A stretch of 64,000 nucleotides of DNA. Origin: Ochotona curzoniae (taxonomy: Eukaryota > Chordata > Mammalia > Lagomorpha > Ochotonidae). Positions 30,952 to 43,700 of this stretch are shown in pieces. The stretch spans positions 21,629,501 through 21,693,500 of the forward strand of contig NW_024466512.1 of the NCBI RefSeq assembly GCF_017591425.1, in the 5' to 3' direction. The translations under genes were made by a program, and so were the position numbers. The notes beneath the pieces were generated by a model that had not been told where the DNA came from, did not search any database, and saw nothing but the letters and a program-made list of their open reading frames with translations. Every line of letters starts with the position of its first letter. The stretch's first letter is position 1.

Positions 30952-31113
30952 TTATCTGGAGATGTAGGTGTATGTTCGAGAAGGGGAACGAGGTGGTTCT
31001 GCTTGGGCAGCTGGATCGTTTAGGAAGTCCCAGATGAGGATCGTGTCATCATGTGAACTACTGACAATCTGGAATTCATCAAACTGGAGTCGGAAGACTC
31101 TTCCAGAATGCTC
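30952..31113 (-). CDS. BTRC: BTRC last coding exon: WD40 repeat 7 and C-terminus
   Basis: It begins after CGTTCAG with [40 protein letters not shown], then [13 protein letters not shown] and TAA (30,954-30,952). It is continuous with the long 3' UTR. Confidence 0.97.
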   Translation of the reverse strand, partial: EHSGRVFRLQFDEFQIVSSSHDDTILIWDFLNDPAAQAEPPRSPSRTYTYISR

Positions 31114-34100
31114 CTGAACGGAGGCAAACAAAAAAAGGTGAGAATTTGAACTGAAAACTGAAAGAACACCAATTCACCAGCATGTCTAAAGGAGGCTATC
31201 ATGTGCTGCTAATTTTCATTGTACCACTTAGTCATTTAGAAAACGAAGGAAAAACAATCACACTAGAAAAGTCAAGTACTGGTCAGCTAATTCCATCAGC
31301 AAAACAGATCAAACAATATCCTTTAGTTGAGACAATTACATTGTAGTTAGTTGCTTACTACTAAGCTTATTTAAAACAGATGAGTGCACTGGTTGGGACC
31401 TCCTTCACTTTATTTTGTCTCTAAAATTCCTTCAACAGAGGTCAAGGGTTGGAGCAAGAAGTGGTGAGCTGCTCAATATGTATCATCAGTCAACCTTCTC
31501 CAACTTGCAAAACCATTTCTGTGACACAAACTATTACCATGACCCAGTTCAGGTTACCTGTGCATGGTCAACCAGGTCAATTCGCAAAACTCATGAAACT
31601 CTGACAGTTGGTTCTCATAAGTGAATATGAGCCTGTTGCAGGACACTGCTGATGGAAATCAGCACTGCAATCAAGATGCAGAGCATTTCTGGCCCCTTGC
31701 TAGTTGGTATTATCTTAAATCCAATGCTATCATTGATTTGGCCTGTTCTTGAATTTCATACCAAAAAAGTCTGTATTTTTATGCTGGGCTTCTTTTACCC
31801 AACCAACATTTACAAGACTCCTCTCTACTATATATATATAATATATAATTTATATAAATTAGATTTAATGCTGAAATCAGCTTTGCATATCATACCTGGA
31901 TAAGTTTAACCTGGTCACATTATGCCATTCCCTTTATATATTTTCATTTTGCCTTCCAAACAAATGAAACACAAAAAGTTTACAAAAGGCAGTGTGGGGC
32001 CCGGCGCGGTGGCGCAAGTGGTTAAGGTCCTCACCTAGCACGCCCGGGATCCCATATGGGCGCCGGTTCTAATCCCGGCAGCCCCGCTTCCCTTCCAGCT
32101 CCCTGCCTGTGGCCTGGGAAAGCAGCAGAGGACGGCCCAAAGCTTTGGGACCCTGCACCCGCGTGGGAGACCCGGAAGAGGCTCCTGGCTTCGGATCGGC
32201 ATAGTATCGGCCGTTGCGCTCACTTGGGGAGTGAATCATCGGATGGAAGATCTTCCTCTCTGTCTCTCCTCCTCTCTGTATATCTGCCTTTCCAATGAAA
32301 ACATAATAAAAATAAATCTTTAAAAAAAAAAAAAAGGCAGTGTGACAAAGAAAGAAAGCAGATAGAAAGGCAGGAATCTTCCATCTACAAAAACCACAGG
32401 TGCACTATGCAAAGCTAGTTCTTGGGCGATCACCTACTGCCTTCCAGGCACATTCACAGACAGATGGATGGAAGCAGAGGGGGGACTCAGTCCCAGGTGC
32501 TCCAATATGGGATGCGGGTGTCCTAAACAGTGGCTTAATCCGTTGCATCACAATGCCTGCCCCAATTTACATTCAAGATCTAGCAATGTACAAAGATGAG
32601 CACCTATGTCCATGAAAAATACTGATGGGTACCAAGTTATTCTTTCCTTGTCGTGCCTTTTTGCCTGGGGATTAGGGTAATGATGAATTCACAGAATGTG
32701 TTAAGAAACATTTGATCTCCTTGTATCTTAAAGAAGAATTCAGAAAATTGGTGAAGTTTCTTCATTAAATGTTTAATGAACTCATCATTGGGGCTTGGTC
32801 TCTGTCTTAAAAGGCCACTAACAACTGATTCAGTTTCTTTAAAAAACCTAAGCCTGTCGAGATGATATGCTTCTTCTGTGAATTGTGGCATGCAATTTTC
32901 AAAGAATTATTGTGCTTCATGTAGGTGATTAACACTGTACACTGAGAGCTGTTCAGTGTCCCACTAGATCTCCAATGTCATGAAATCTGTGGGGATGTCA
33001 GCTCAGTGCTGGTATCAGTAATCTGTACTTCTCCTTTCCTAGTCTTGCTGCACACTTATCAATTGTATTGATTCTTGAAAAAAAAATCAGTTTTTTTGTC
33101 AATCTATTTATGTGATAGGTGTGTGCAGACACATACAGAAACAGAGAGAAAAAGATCCCATGTTTTCCATCTGCCGGCACACTGCAAAAACGCCTATGAG
33201 CACAGCCAGATGGGAGCTGAAGCTGGAAGCAGGGGGAACCTGACACAGATCTTCCATGTGGGAGTAGAAACTCAATTCTAGGAGTCAAATCCAGGTTCTC
33301 TGGTGTGGAATATCAATGTCTTAATTGCTAGGTTAAATGGCCATTTCCTCAGTTTTGTTTTTTCTATCTTTACACACACACACACACACACACACACTTT
33401 AGAAAAGAACATTTACTATTTGTTTATTTCTTTTTTATTTAATTTGAAAGGCAGAATTACAAGGAGAGAGTGACAGGGAGTTTCCACCTATTCCCCACAT
33501 GGCCATGATGGCCAAGGATGAGCCATTCTGAAGCCAGGAGCAAGGAACTTCTTTGGGTCTTCCAATCACATGCAAGGACTTGGGCCATCCTCCACTGCCT
33601 TCCCAAGCCACTAGCAGGGAGCTGGATTGGAACTGGGGCAGCCTGGACTTGAACTAGTGCCACAGGTGGAGGCCCAGCCTGCTAACACTACTGTACTAGC
33701 TCCAGTCGGAGTTTCTCTATTCATTTCTTTCTTTCTTTTTTTTTTTTTTAATTTCATAGATTTCTGTTCTAATCTTTATTATTTTTTTCTGCTTACTCTG
33801 GATATAATCTCATCTACTGGTTTATTCAAGCAGAAACTTACATTATTGATTTCACAGCCTTCTTTTCTAATACACATACTGATGCTATAAATTTCCCTCT
33901 AAGTGCCGGTTTCTCTGCATCCCCCAATTTTTTAACAAGATGTATTTTCATTTTTGCTTGGGTCAAAATACTTTCAACTTCTCTTGAGCATTCTTCTTTG
34001 AGTCATATGTTATTTAGAAGGGCGTTGTTTAATCTCCATTGATATTCTAGCATTTTCCAGTTACTGATTTCTAGATTAATTCCATTGTGGCCTGAGAGCC

Positions 34101-37100
34101 TACCTTCTCACCTGATAACAACCCTTGCTCTGAAGTCTGTTCTCTGCTTTATTAAATTAATACGGCTCTTTTAGCTTTCTTCAGATTAGTGTTAGCATGG
34201 TATATTAGTTTGCTACTGCTGTTGTAACAAAGTATGACACATTAGGTGGCTTAAAAACAGAATGTGAAAAACACAACACAACACAACACAACACAACACA
34301 ATGTGGAGACTAAAGTCCAAGATTCAAGGTGGGGGTGAGAATAGGTTCATTCTGAAGCTTCTCTCCTCCCTTTGACTTCACATAGTCCTTCCCTCTGTGT
34401 GTGTGCATACAGGACTAGAGCCTACAATGATCTCATTTAACCTTAATTACTCCTGTTGAAATTCTATCTCCAAAATACAGTCACATTCTGAGGTATGTTA
34501 AAACTTCAAAATGTGGGCACAATTTGGTCCATAATACATGGCATAGTTTTTCAAATATTTTACTTTAAGTCTAAATGGGTCATGACATTTAAATGGTTTC
34601 TTATAGATAACATACAGTCCACTGTTTTTCTCTGATCCACTGACAATCTGTCTTTTAATCCCAAGTAGCAAAAAACACAAAGAAAACCACACCAAAATAC
34701 ATCATAATCAAATTGCTGAGAATCAGTGATAAAGAGCAAATCTTAAAAGCAGCCAGAGGAGAAAAATACATTATGTGTGCAAGAATGAAGATAAATGACT
34801 TCCAACTTCTCATCAGAAACTAAGCCAGATGAAAACGGAATGACATCATTAAAGTGCTGGAAGATACTGTCAACCTAGAATTGTTTAGGTAGCGAAATAT
34901 CTTAAAAAAAAAAATGAAGGCAAAAGAGAGACTTCTTCAGGCAAACAACAGCTGAGAATAGATGTCACCAGCATAGCTCAGCACACAAAATGTTACAGGA
35001 AGGTCTTTAAGCAGGAGGGAAATGACAGCAAGGACCAAAACCAGCTACTGTGCCAGGCTGTGATCTTCCTTCTTAAGAGATAAGTTGGAGATAAAACAAA
35101 TCAGAAAATGGGCAGGAAAATGGTGGTGGTGGTGGGGTGGGCGGGGGAAGGACAAGAGGAAAAAGGTAGGAATAGAAACAGACTGAAACCCAGCCATGTC
35201 AACATTATATTGTATGTAAAGGGCTGAAATATGGCAATCAATTTAAAGTCCAAGACAGTCAGACTGGAACAAACTAACAAACCAATCAAGACCCATTAAA
35301 TGTTGAGTATGAGAAATCCATTTCAAGTATTATGCAATGAGATACCACTACCCACACACTCAACTGACTGCAATTCCTAAAAATACCAATGAGAGTACTG
35401 CAAGGATATGAATAGCTGGAACTTTCCTACATTTTAGTAAAAATCCAGACCTTTGGCCCTAAATGTCACTGCAGGAAATAATTTGGTGGTTTAAGTTTAA
35501 ATATACACTTATCAAAAGATCCATAAACTGTACTCATAGATATTTACCAAAGAGAAATGAAAACAGTATGGACACAGAAAAGCCTGTACAGAAATCAACA
35601 AAAACTGGGAACATTCCAAACATTCTTGACTGATGAATGAACTAACCAAATGATTTATCCACACATCAGAATACTACTCAGCAATAAAAAAGGTAACCGA
35701 TACATGTAATCTCAGATGAAGTGGAAAAAACTGAATACAAGGGTCTCACAATGTATGGCTTCATAAGGAAGTGAAACTGTAGGGCTAACAGCTGCTAGTG
35801 GGGATGGGGTGGGTGCTGATACAGAGAGGAACACGAGAATGGGGTGGGAGGGAATGATGGAAATGGGGTTACATAACTGCAAAATTCACAGAATTATATT
35901 TTCAAGTGGAATGCATTCTGCTGCATGTAAATTACAGCTCAAAAACAAGATCTGCTGGGCTAACTGTAAATGAATGGAAGTGCACATTTGAAGACAGGTG
36001 TGAAACATGCAGGTATGTACATCTGGCGATTAAAGAATGAACTTTAAATCCTACAAGGAAGACAGGCCCACCTAACTGTCGACTCAGAACAGTGGGCTTC
36101 AGATGTCTGCTCTCCTCTTTTCCCGGAGATCTGCAGGGCTCTGTCCGTACCAGTGTCTACCTCTTTCCTAACAGAAGCAGCTTTTACCAGTGTAGCCCCT
36201 TGGGCAACAACATACTAAAGAATTTAGTGCATCTGAAGGTGACATTCCTCCTCTTGCCTCGCTCTTCTTCCCAGTGTCACATTCTTCAAGCAGGGAATAC
36301 AAGAGATGTGACTGAGGCTGCTGCAGGCACCATGCCTTGAACAGCACGCAGAACTGGGGGTCTGACCGGGGAGTTGGCGCAGACTCCCAGGGCACTTTTG
36401 GCAGGCACAGGTGTGCAGGTCCTCAGATGCTGGACGGGTTCCAATTTGAGTAATTATATTCTCTCCCCCTTAGTACCCCCTGCTGCTTCTGCTGGATACA
36501 GAATTCTTATTCACTTCCTGTACTAAATTGTTGTGCAGAGTTACTGTGCAGCTGTTTAACAGCTGCCACATCCCCCTCTCCATACAGTCTCTAAAGCATT
36601 TAGGGATGAAAGGAGCTATACACACATATTTTATTGTCAAGGATCCGTTACCTTCTACTGAGGAGTAGGTTCTGTGAAGTCCTAACTATCAAGTCTGGGT
36701 CTATACGTGCGATGCACCTGGCACATTCACCTTAACCTCCTCCTTTACCTGCTCTCTGAGCCCCAGAGATCAAAAGGCTCTTACCACAAGGGTCCGCAGA
36801 CAAAGCGTTCCTGCAGGAGCTCGGGGGTCTAAAGCAGCTACCAGATCCCACACTTTAATTTTTCTGAAGATCAAAAAGGGAAAAAAAAACATGTTAGTTA
36901 CAAGGAAAATTAGGGAAAAGCAAGTCATAGTAATAAATACAATAATCAGTATAGCTGAAATGACAAATTCAGCTCATGGGAATACATATGAACTTCATGT
37001 ATTAGAGACAGTTCTGGCATTCATTGTTAGTTAAAAATTTTTAATCTTAATAGGCGAAGATGTCTGTATTTAACATAAAATGTATATCATGTCAGCTTTA

Positions 37101-37721
37101 ACCAAACTGAAGACAGTTCATACAAGTCACACCATAATTTGGGGTCAAAAGGAGAACTTGTACACTTGATCTTTAATGATTATTTAGACCCAGAAACCTA
37201 CCACTCTGCGTTGTCCTCTTGCTGGCCTGTTCTAACAATGGCCTAGGTCATATGTACCACTTCTGGGATTATATAAGCAAACTCACATTTTGACCTAAGT
37301 AAGGAAAAGTCTAGACTTTCTGAACATTATTTATAGATCATGTATCCACAAAGCATTTAACAAACAAAACCCATGAGATGGTTTCAGATGAAAGCCAAGG
37401 CAATGAAAAATACAATGCTGACCCAGATGGAACACGTCACTGCACTATGAACAATTTCCCAAGGGTGTGACAGAATGGCTAACGGGAAGCAGAGGAAGTA
37501 AGCTGGTCACACTTACTGCTCCTAGCCAGTTCATGAACTAAATGCTGTAGGTTGATTCGCTGTATTTACAAAGCTGCCAATATTGAGCTGCAGTCTTCTA
37601 CTCGCTCCCCCACCTCAATAATTAGCCACCTTGATGAGAAGAAATGGTGACGAATCTTTCTCAAGTGATTTTATGCTGTGTCGAATGCTATTTTTTTACA
37701 GATTTATTTATTTTTATTGCA

Positions 37722-37768
<47 letters not shown>

Positions 37769-40700
37769 GGGGAGACAGAAGTGTTTTCTGTTCGGTGATT
37801 CACTCCCCAAGCAGCCACAACGGTCGGTGCTGTGCCAATCTGAAGCCAGGAGCCAAGAGTTCTTCCAGGTCTCCCACACAGGTGCAGGGTCCCAAGGCCT
37901 TGGGCCATCCTCGACTGCTTTCCCAGGCCACAAGCAGGGAGCTGGATGGGAAGCAGGACTGCAGGGATTAGAACCGGCACCCATATGGAATCCTGGAGTG
38001 CTCAAGGCCAGGACTTTGGCTGCTAGGCCACAGCACCGGACCCGTTGAATGTTATTAAATATCGGGTCCATTCACAGTACGACTGGATTTTAATCACTAG
38101 ACTGCAGAAATTGATGATTAGTGGACTCACTACAAATGGTCGCTATAAATGCTGACAAGAACTGAACTTCTAGAAATTCTCAAGGAGATCTGAGTTAAAA
38201 AGATCAAAATGCAAGATAAGACCTCATGACATTAGCCCCAAAGATACAGATCCCCAATGCACTAATAAGCTATCATTTTACACACATCCCGCTAGATTCA
38301 GTGTGTCAGGTTACCCATGAAGATCACATGCAAACAAATGCAGAAAACGCTGAGAAGGGCATTTTAGAAAACGCTACATAAGAAAAGGCGAGGACAGATA
38401 GACAAGAAATATTTTATCAGAGCTTTTCTGTGAAATCCATAAGTTTTGAGACCAGAAAAGATTCTATTTAACATTGAAAACCACAAAGGAGTAAGATGTA
38501 TCTTTGGTTTTTAAGCCTGTTAGCAACTCACCCATCATAGGCCCCGCTGACTATTCTCTTGTTATCAAAGCGAATACAGCGCACCAGTTCCTCGTGGCCT
38601 TCCAACACCCGCAGACACGCACCGCATTCTATATCCCACAATCTGGAAGAGAACATTGAGTCAAGTGAATTTCCATCTATGCTGTTCTAAGCACATTGAT
38701 ATACTTCATACATCGCTTCAAAACCTGCAAGAAGAAATCAGTCATCATCCCGACAACAGCGCAGCGCTTTCAGCACAATTTATTTCCTTTCCACTACAGA
38801 ACTCGGGCAGAAAAATGTATAGAATAAGTTCACATGTAATATGTATTTCCAAAGCACAATGCTTTATAAAATTCTGTAACCAGGTTCTCCCAGAAAGCAA
38901 ATGGATGAGTTCAATACCCACAGCTGCCTAGGAAGGAGATGATTCTGCCTGAAGTCACTAATAAGAATGGACACCGAGGACTGGGCACCATAGTAGCAGC
39001 TAAAGCCCTCGCCTTGCATGTGCTGCGATCTCACATGGGCACTGGTTCTAATCCCAGCGGCTCCACTTCCCATCCAGCTCCCTGCTTGTGGCCAGGGAAA
39101 GCAATCAAGGATGGCCCAAAGCCTTGGGACCCTGCACCCATGTGGGAGACCTGGAAGAGGTTCCTGGCTCCTGGCATCAGACCGGTGCAGCTCCGGCCAT
39201 TGCAGCTGCGTGGGGTGTGAATTAACAGACAGAAGATTTCCCTCTCTGTCTCTCCTCCTCTCTGTATATCTGCCTTTCATAAAAATAAACATTAAAAAAT
39301 CTTAAAAAAAGAGTGGACACTGAATGTCACTGACAAAGCCCCCCCATGTCTGCCACTGAGGCTGCACCCACCCTTCGTGACAGTCTTTTTTATGCCACAG
39401 GAATGTAAGATCCATATCAACTCAAAAACTACCTACTGGCTGACCAATCCAAATGTGCTGCAGGAATAATTTCCATAAATCTAACAATGAACTTTATATT
39501 TGTTATAAATGCATTATTGTTATTATTATTATTATTAATTGGAAAGGCGGATATACAGAGAGGAGAGACAGAGAGGAAGATCTTCCATCCGATGATTCAC
39601 TCCCCAAGTGCGCGCAACGGCTGATACTATGCCAATCCGAAGCCAGGAGCCTCTTCCGGGTCTCCCACGCGGGTGCAGGGTCCCAAGGCTTTGGGCTGTC
39701 CTCGACTGCTTTCCCAGGCCACAAGCAGGGAGCTGGATGGGAAGTGGGGCTCCCAGATTAGAACCAGTGCCCATAAGGGATCCCGGTCATTTAAGGTGAG
39801 GACTTTAACCACTATGCTATTGTGCTGGGCCCAATTTACAACTTTTTAAAAAAGACTTATTTTATTTGGAAGGTAGAGTTGGGGTAGAGAGAAGAGACTG
39901 AAAGAGATTTTCCTTTTGCTGGTTCAGTCCCTAAACAGCTACAGTGACCAGAGCTGGGCTGGTCTAAAGCCTGAAGCCAGGAGCCAGGATCTTCTTCCAG
40001 GTCTCCCATGTGGGTACAGGGTCCCAAGGCTTTGGGCCACCTTTCATTGCTTTCCGAGGTCACTAGCAAGATACTGGATCTGAAATTAGAGCAGCCAGGA
40101 TACAAACCATTGCCTATATGGGATATAAACGCTATAGGCAGCAGTGCTGCCTCCAGAATCTTCGTAATTTCAAAGGGAAGTAAATTTAGTGAGTCACGAA
40201 ATGTGAAACAAAACGTTTTTCTCATCTGAACTTGAACTGTGGTAATGCAACAAGGTGGAGGAATCCACCAAGGGTTTGGGTAGGGGTGGGGGGAATCCCA
40301 GTGCCTATAAAACTGTGTCACATAATGCAATGTAATTAATAAAAAAAAAATAAAAAACCCCAAAAAACTTCTTGAAGTTGGCATTGCAGTACAGTCAGCT
40401 TAGTAACCAGATGCAACCCTGGCACCCTATTTCAGAATGCCCTGCTTGTTAAGGCACGTGGGAGAACAGCACAAGATGACCAAATGTTTGAGTCCCCGCC
40501 ACCCACATGGGAAACTAGGCTGAAGTTTCTGGCTCCTCCCTTTGGCCAGACCATCTGCTAAGTGAGACAGCAGTTTTATAAATTTCTCTCTATGCTTCCA
40601 ACAAACAAAGAAGGAAATAAAAAGAAAAGAGACAAAGAAAAACAAAGAAGAAAAAAAAAAAGACAAAATTATCACTAAAAGAGGGAAACAGATCCTCTTC

Positions 40701-43700
40701 CCCCCCTCTCTCTCTTGAACAGCTGAAATAAAGAGAAAAGGCCCACGGTAATTTATTAGTCAACATTTACATTTCTGGGCTTGCTCAGTAGCCTAACTGG
40801 CTGAACCTCCACCTGCAGCACTGGCATCCATGTGGGCATGGGTTTGAGGTCTGTGCATTCCACTTCTAATCCAGCTTCTTCCCTATGGCCTGGAAAAGCA
40901 GGAGAGGCTGGGCAAAGTCCCTGCACTCAAGTGGAACACCAGAAGGAAGCTTTTGGCTCCTGGCTTTGAGCCAGCCATTGCAGACATTTAGGGAGTTACC
41001 TAGTTGAAGGAAGATCTTTCTGTTTCGCCTTCTCTTTCTGCAACTCTTTGCAATGAAAAATAAATACACCGCTTAAAAAAGCGTTAGCTTTTACTAATTT
41101 TAAAACTGATTCTACTTACTAAAAAGGGAGAGAGAGAGATTGATTTTCCAGTTGCTGGTTCACTCCCTAAACGGCTGCAACAGCCAGAATGAAGCCAGGT
41201 GTCTAGAACACAGTTCAGGTCTGCCACATGGGTGGCAGGGACAAAAGTCCTTGAGCTGTCACCTGCTGCCTCCCAGGATGCAAACTATCAGGAGGTTCAT
41301 GTTATCAGGAAGATGGGATTGGGAGAGGAGCCAGACTGATGTGGCATGCAGGTAGCTCAAGTTGACATCATGACAGGTAAGCCATGTGCCCACCAACAGG
41401 ACAAATTTAAAAAGTTCAATTCCATCTGCTGGCCTTTGTCTTTTTCTTCCTCATTGAAGCAGTAGTTTTGAAACAGGCCTACTTGCTGATCATACTGTCA
41501 CAAGAAGGCAACACACTAACACAAGGTTTGTTGTGATGTCTCTCTCCTTGGGACAACACACCTGAGCTGACAATCAGCTCACGCAGTTGTAAAGGCAAGC
41601 ACAGGGAAAGGGCAGCAGCCACACACCTGATAGTGTTGTCAGATGAGCCGCTCACCACCAGCCGGTCTCTGTACTGCAAACAGGCGATGCCTCGTTTGTG
41701 TCCATTTAAAGTCCTCACAAATTCACAGGTACTTGTGTTCCACACCTGAAAGAGAAAATAGCTTTGAGAAGTTAATGCGGTTCTTTTCCTGGTAAGTTTT
41801 ATAGCAACTGGTGCCTTGCAGAAACAAACAAGAGTGAGTTAATAGCAGGAAGTCAAGTTTTGAGACAATCACAGAAGACAAGATTAATGAATGGTAGCAA
41901 GTTAATTTTTAGCTGGCTGATACGTTAGAGAATTTCTCAAATGGATATGGAGTGGTCTGGGCTTGCAGATATATTTTCTTGAACTTGTATGTACTCCTTT
42001 CCTTCTCATACTCACCATTACTTGTAGGGAATACCTCGCACCTAGTTTGTGAACTAAGTATTGTGCTTCTTGACAGTGATATTTAGATACGAAATTTTCC
42101 TTGATATAATTTCCAATGAGCTCCCTCCCTTATTCTAAGTTGAAGACTTAACTGAAAAATGTCTTGTTACCTTTATAGTTCTGTCCCCTGATGCAGAAAC
42201 AATGTACTTGTCATCAAAATCAACAACATTGACAGCAGCTCGGTGCCCAACCAGCACCCTCCGGAGGGTGATGTCCGTTGGGGATGCCATGTCCCACACA
42301 GCGATGGAGCGATCTTTGGAGCAGGTCACCATCATGCCGTTATTGAAACGCAAGTGCAGCACAGCTTCACAATGGTGAATCAGTGTGTTGAGCATCTCGC
42401 CTGTATTCACATCCCACACTCTGGAAGGGATAGTGGAGATTTATTTAGGTGGTTCTCAAGCTAAACTACCACTTGTTAGCGTATCTGCCCACCCTGCACC
42501 CTGACCTCCATGCTTTTGTGGTTAGGACTCGGCCCTCTGCTTTTTCTGCAGTGACTGCTGAGGCAGAGGTGAGATGTGGAAGAACTAACCACAGCAGAGT
42601 ATGGGACCCCTGGATAGTCTGGAAACTTTATAGCACGATGTATTTTACTTTGTTGCCTCTACATTTTTGCGTATTTCATTTTTATAACATTTCATCTGCT
42701 TTTTCCAGTTCTACCCCGTGGCATCTACACCGTTTCATGTTCGAAGAGGCACTCTGCAAGCAATGCTAAGCACAGATACGTGCAAGGACTGAGTTTGCAT
42801 ATTGTTATGCCTTTAAGTCAAAAGAAACAGGCACAACCTTTTCTGTACACAAAGGGTAACATTTAACTTTAGAGAATTTAACAATGCTATTAACCATTTC
42901 CCCCTTGTGTTAATGCATTGTGTTTGTGGAATCCTTCACTTAAGGCAAAATCCCTGACTGAGGTATCCAGCAGTGCTGTCGGTGCCCAGAATCTGAGCTA
43001 CCCTGGACTCTGGCAGCATAATGGCTGTGTCATCAAATCACTGCCACGTCTGGAAGTGCAGGGGCCCTCCCCGAGTAAAGCTGGCAATTAAAGACTGTGG
43101 GGCCAGCAGGGGAAGAAGGGCTGGCACAAGACAGCATCGCTCACCTGCACACATTTTCAAGGAGATGAGACATGCCTGTGCTATAGTTACAGCCATCAGA
43201 AACAAAAGCTTTGTTCCATTTCTGCCACTCCCTGCTGAAGTGGTTTGTCTAAGGACTCAAAGTTTGCCAGCCAGACAAGAAAGGTTTCCATAATGGGTGA
43301 CTCTAAATTTCACAAAGTGTGGTGTGTAAAGACATGCAAAAATGCAAGCTTACTTCAGTCATACCAAAATCAAAGTTGTTACTTTTTTTTTTATTATTTG
43401 TTTGAAATTGACACAAATGTCAAGGAGAGTTCAGTTTATTATTTTCCTTTAGTTTCCAACCATATTCATGTGGACACACAACACGGTACCTAACCACGAC
43501 AAAGAACAGAAAAGGTCTGGCGTTTCAGAGTTCAAAAGAGTTTTTGAAAATTTTCTACCTGACTGTGGAATCCGATGACCCAGTTATGATCACCCTCTCG
43601 TCATACTGGAGACACAGGACGGAACCAGTGTGGCCCGTGAGAATTCGTTTGCATTCCAGTGTGCTTTTATCCCATATCTAGAATGGCAAACAAGATCCTT

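Noticed and set aside
33715..35955. Possible active L1
   Set aside because: The pieces have opposite orientation, are short and are full of stops, so they are old relics.
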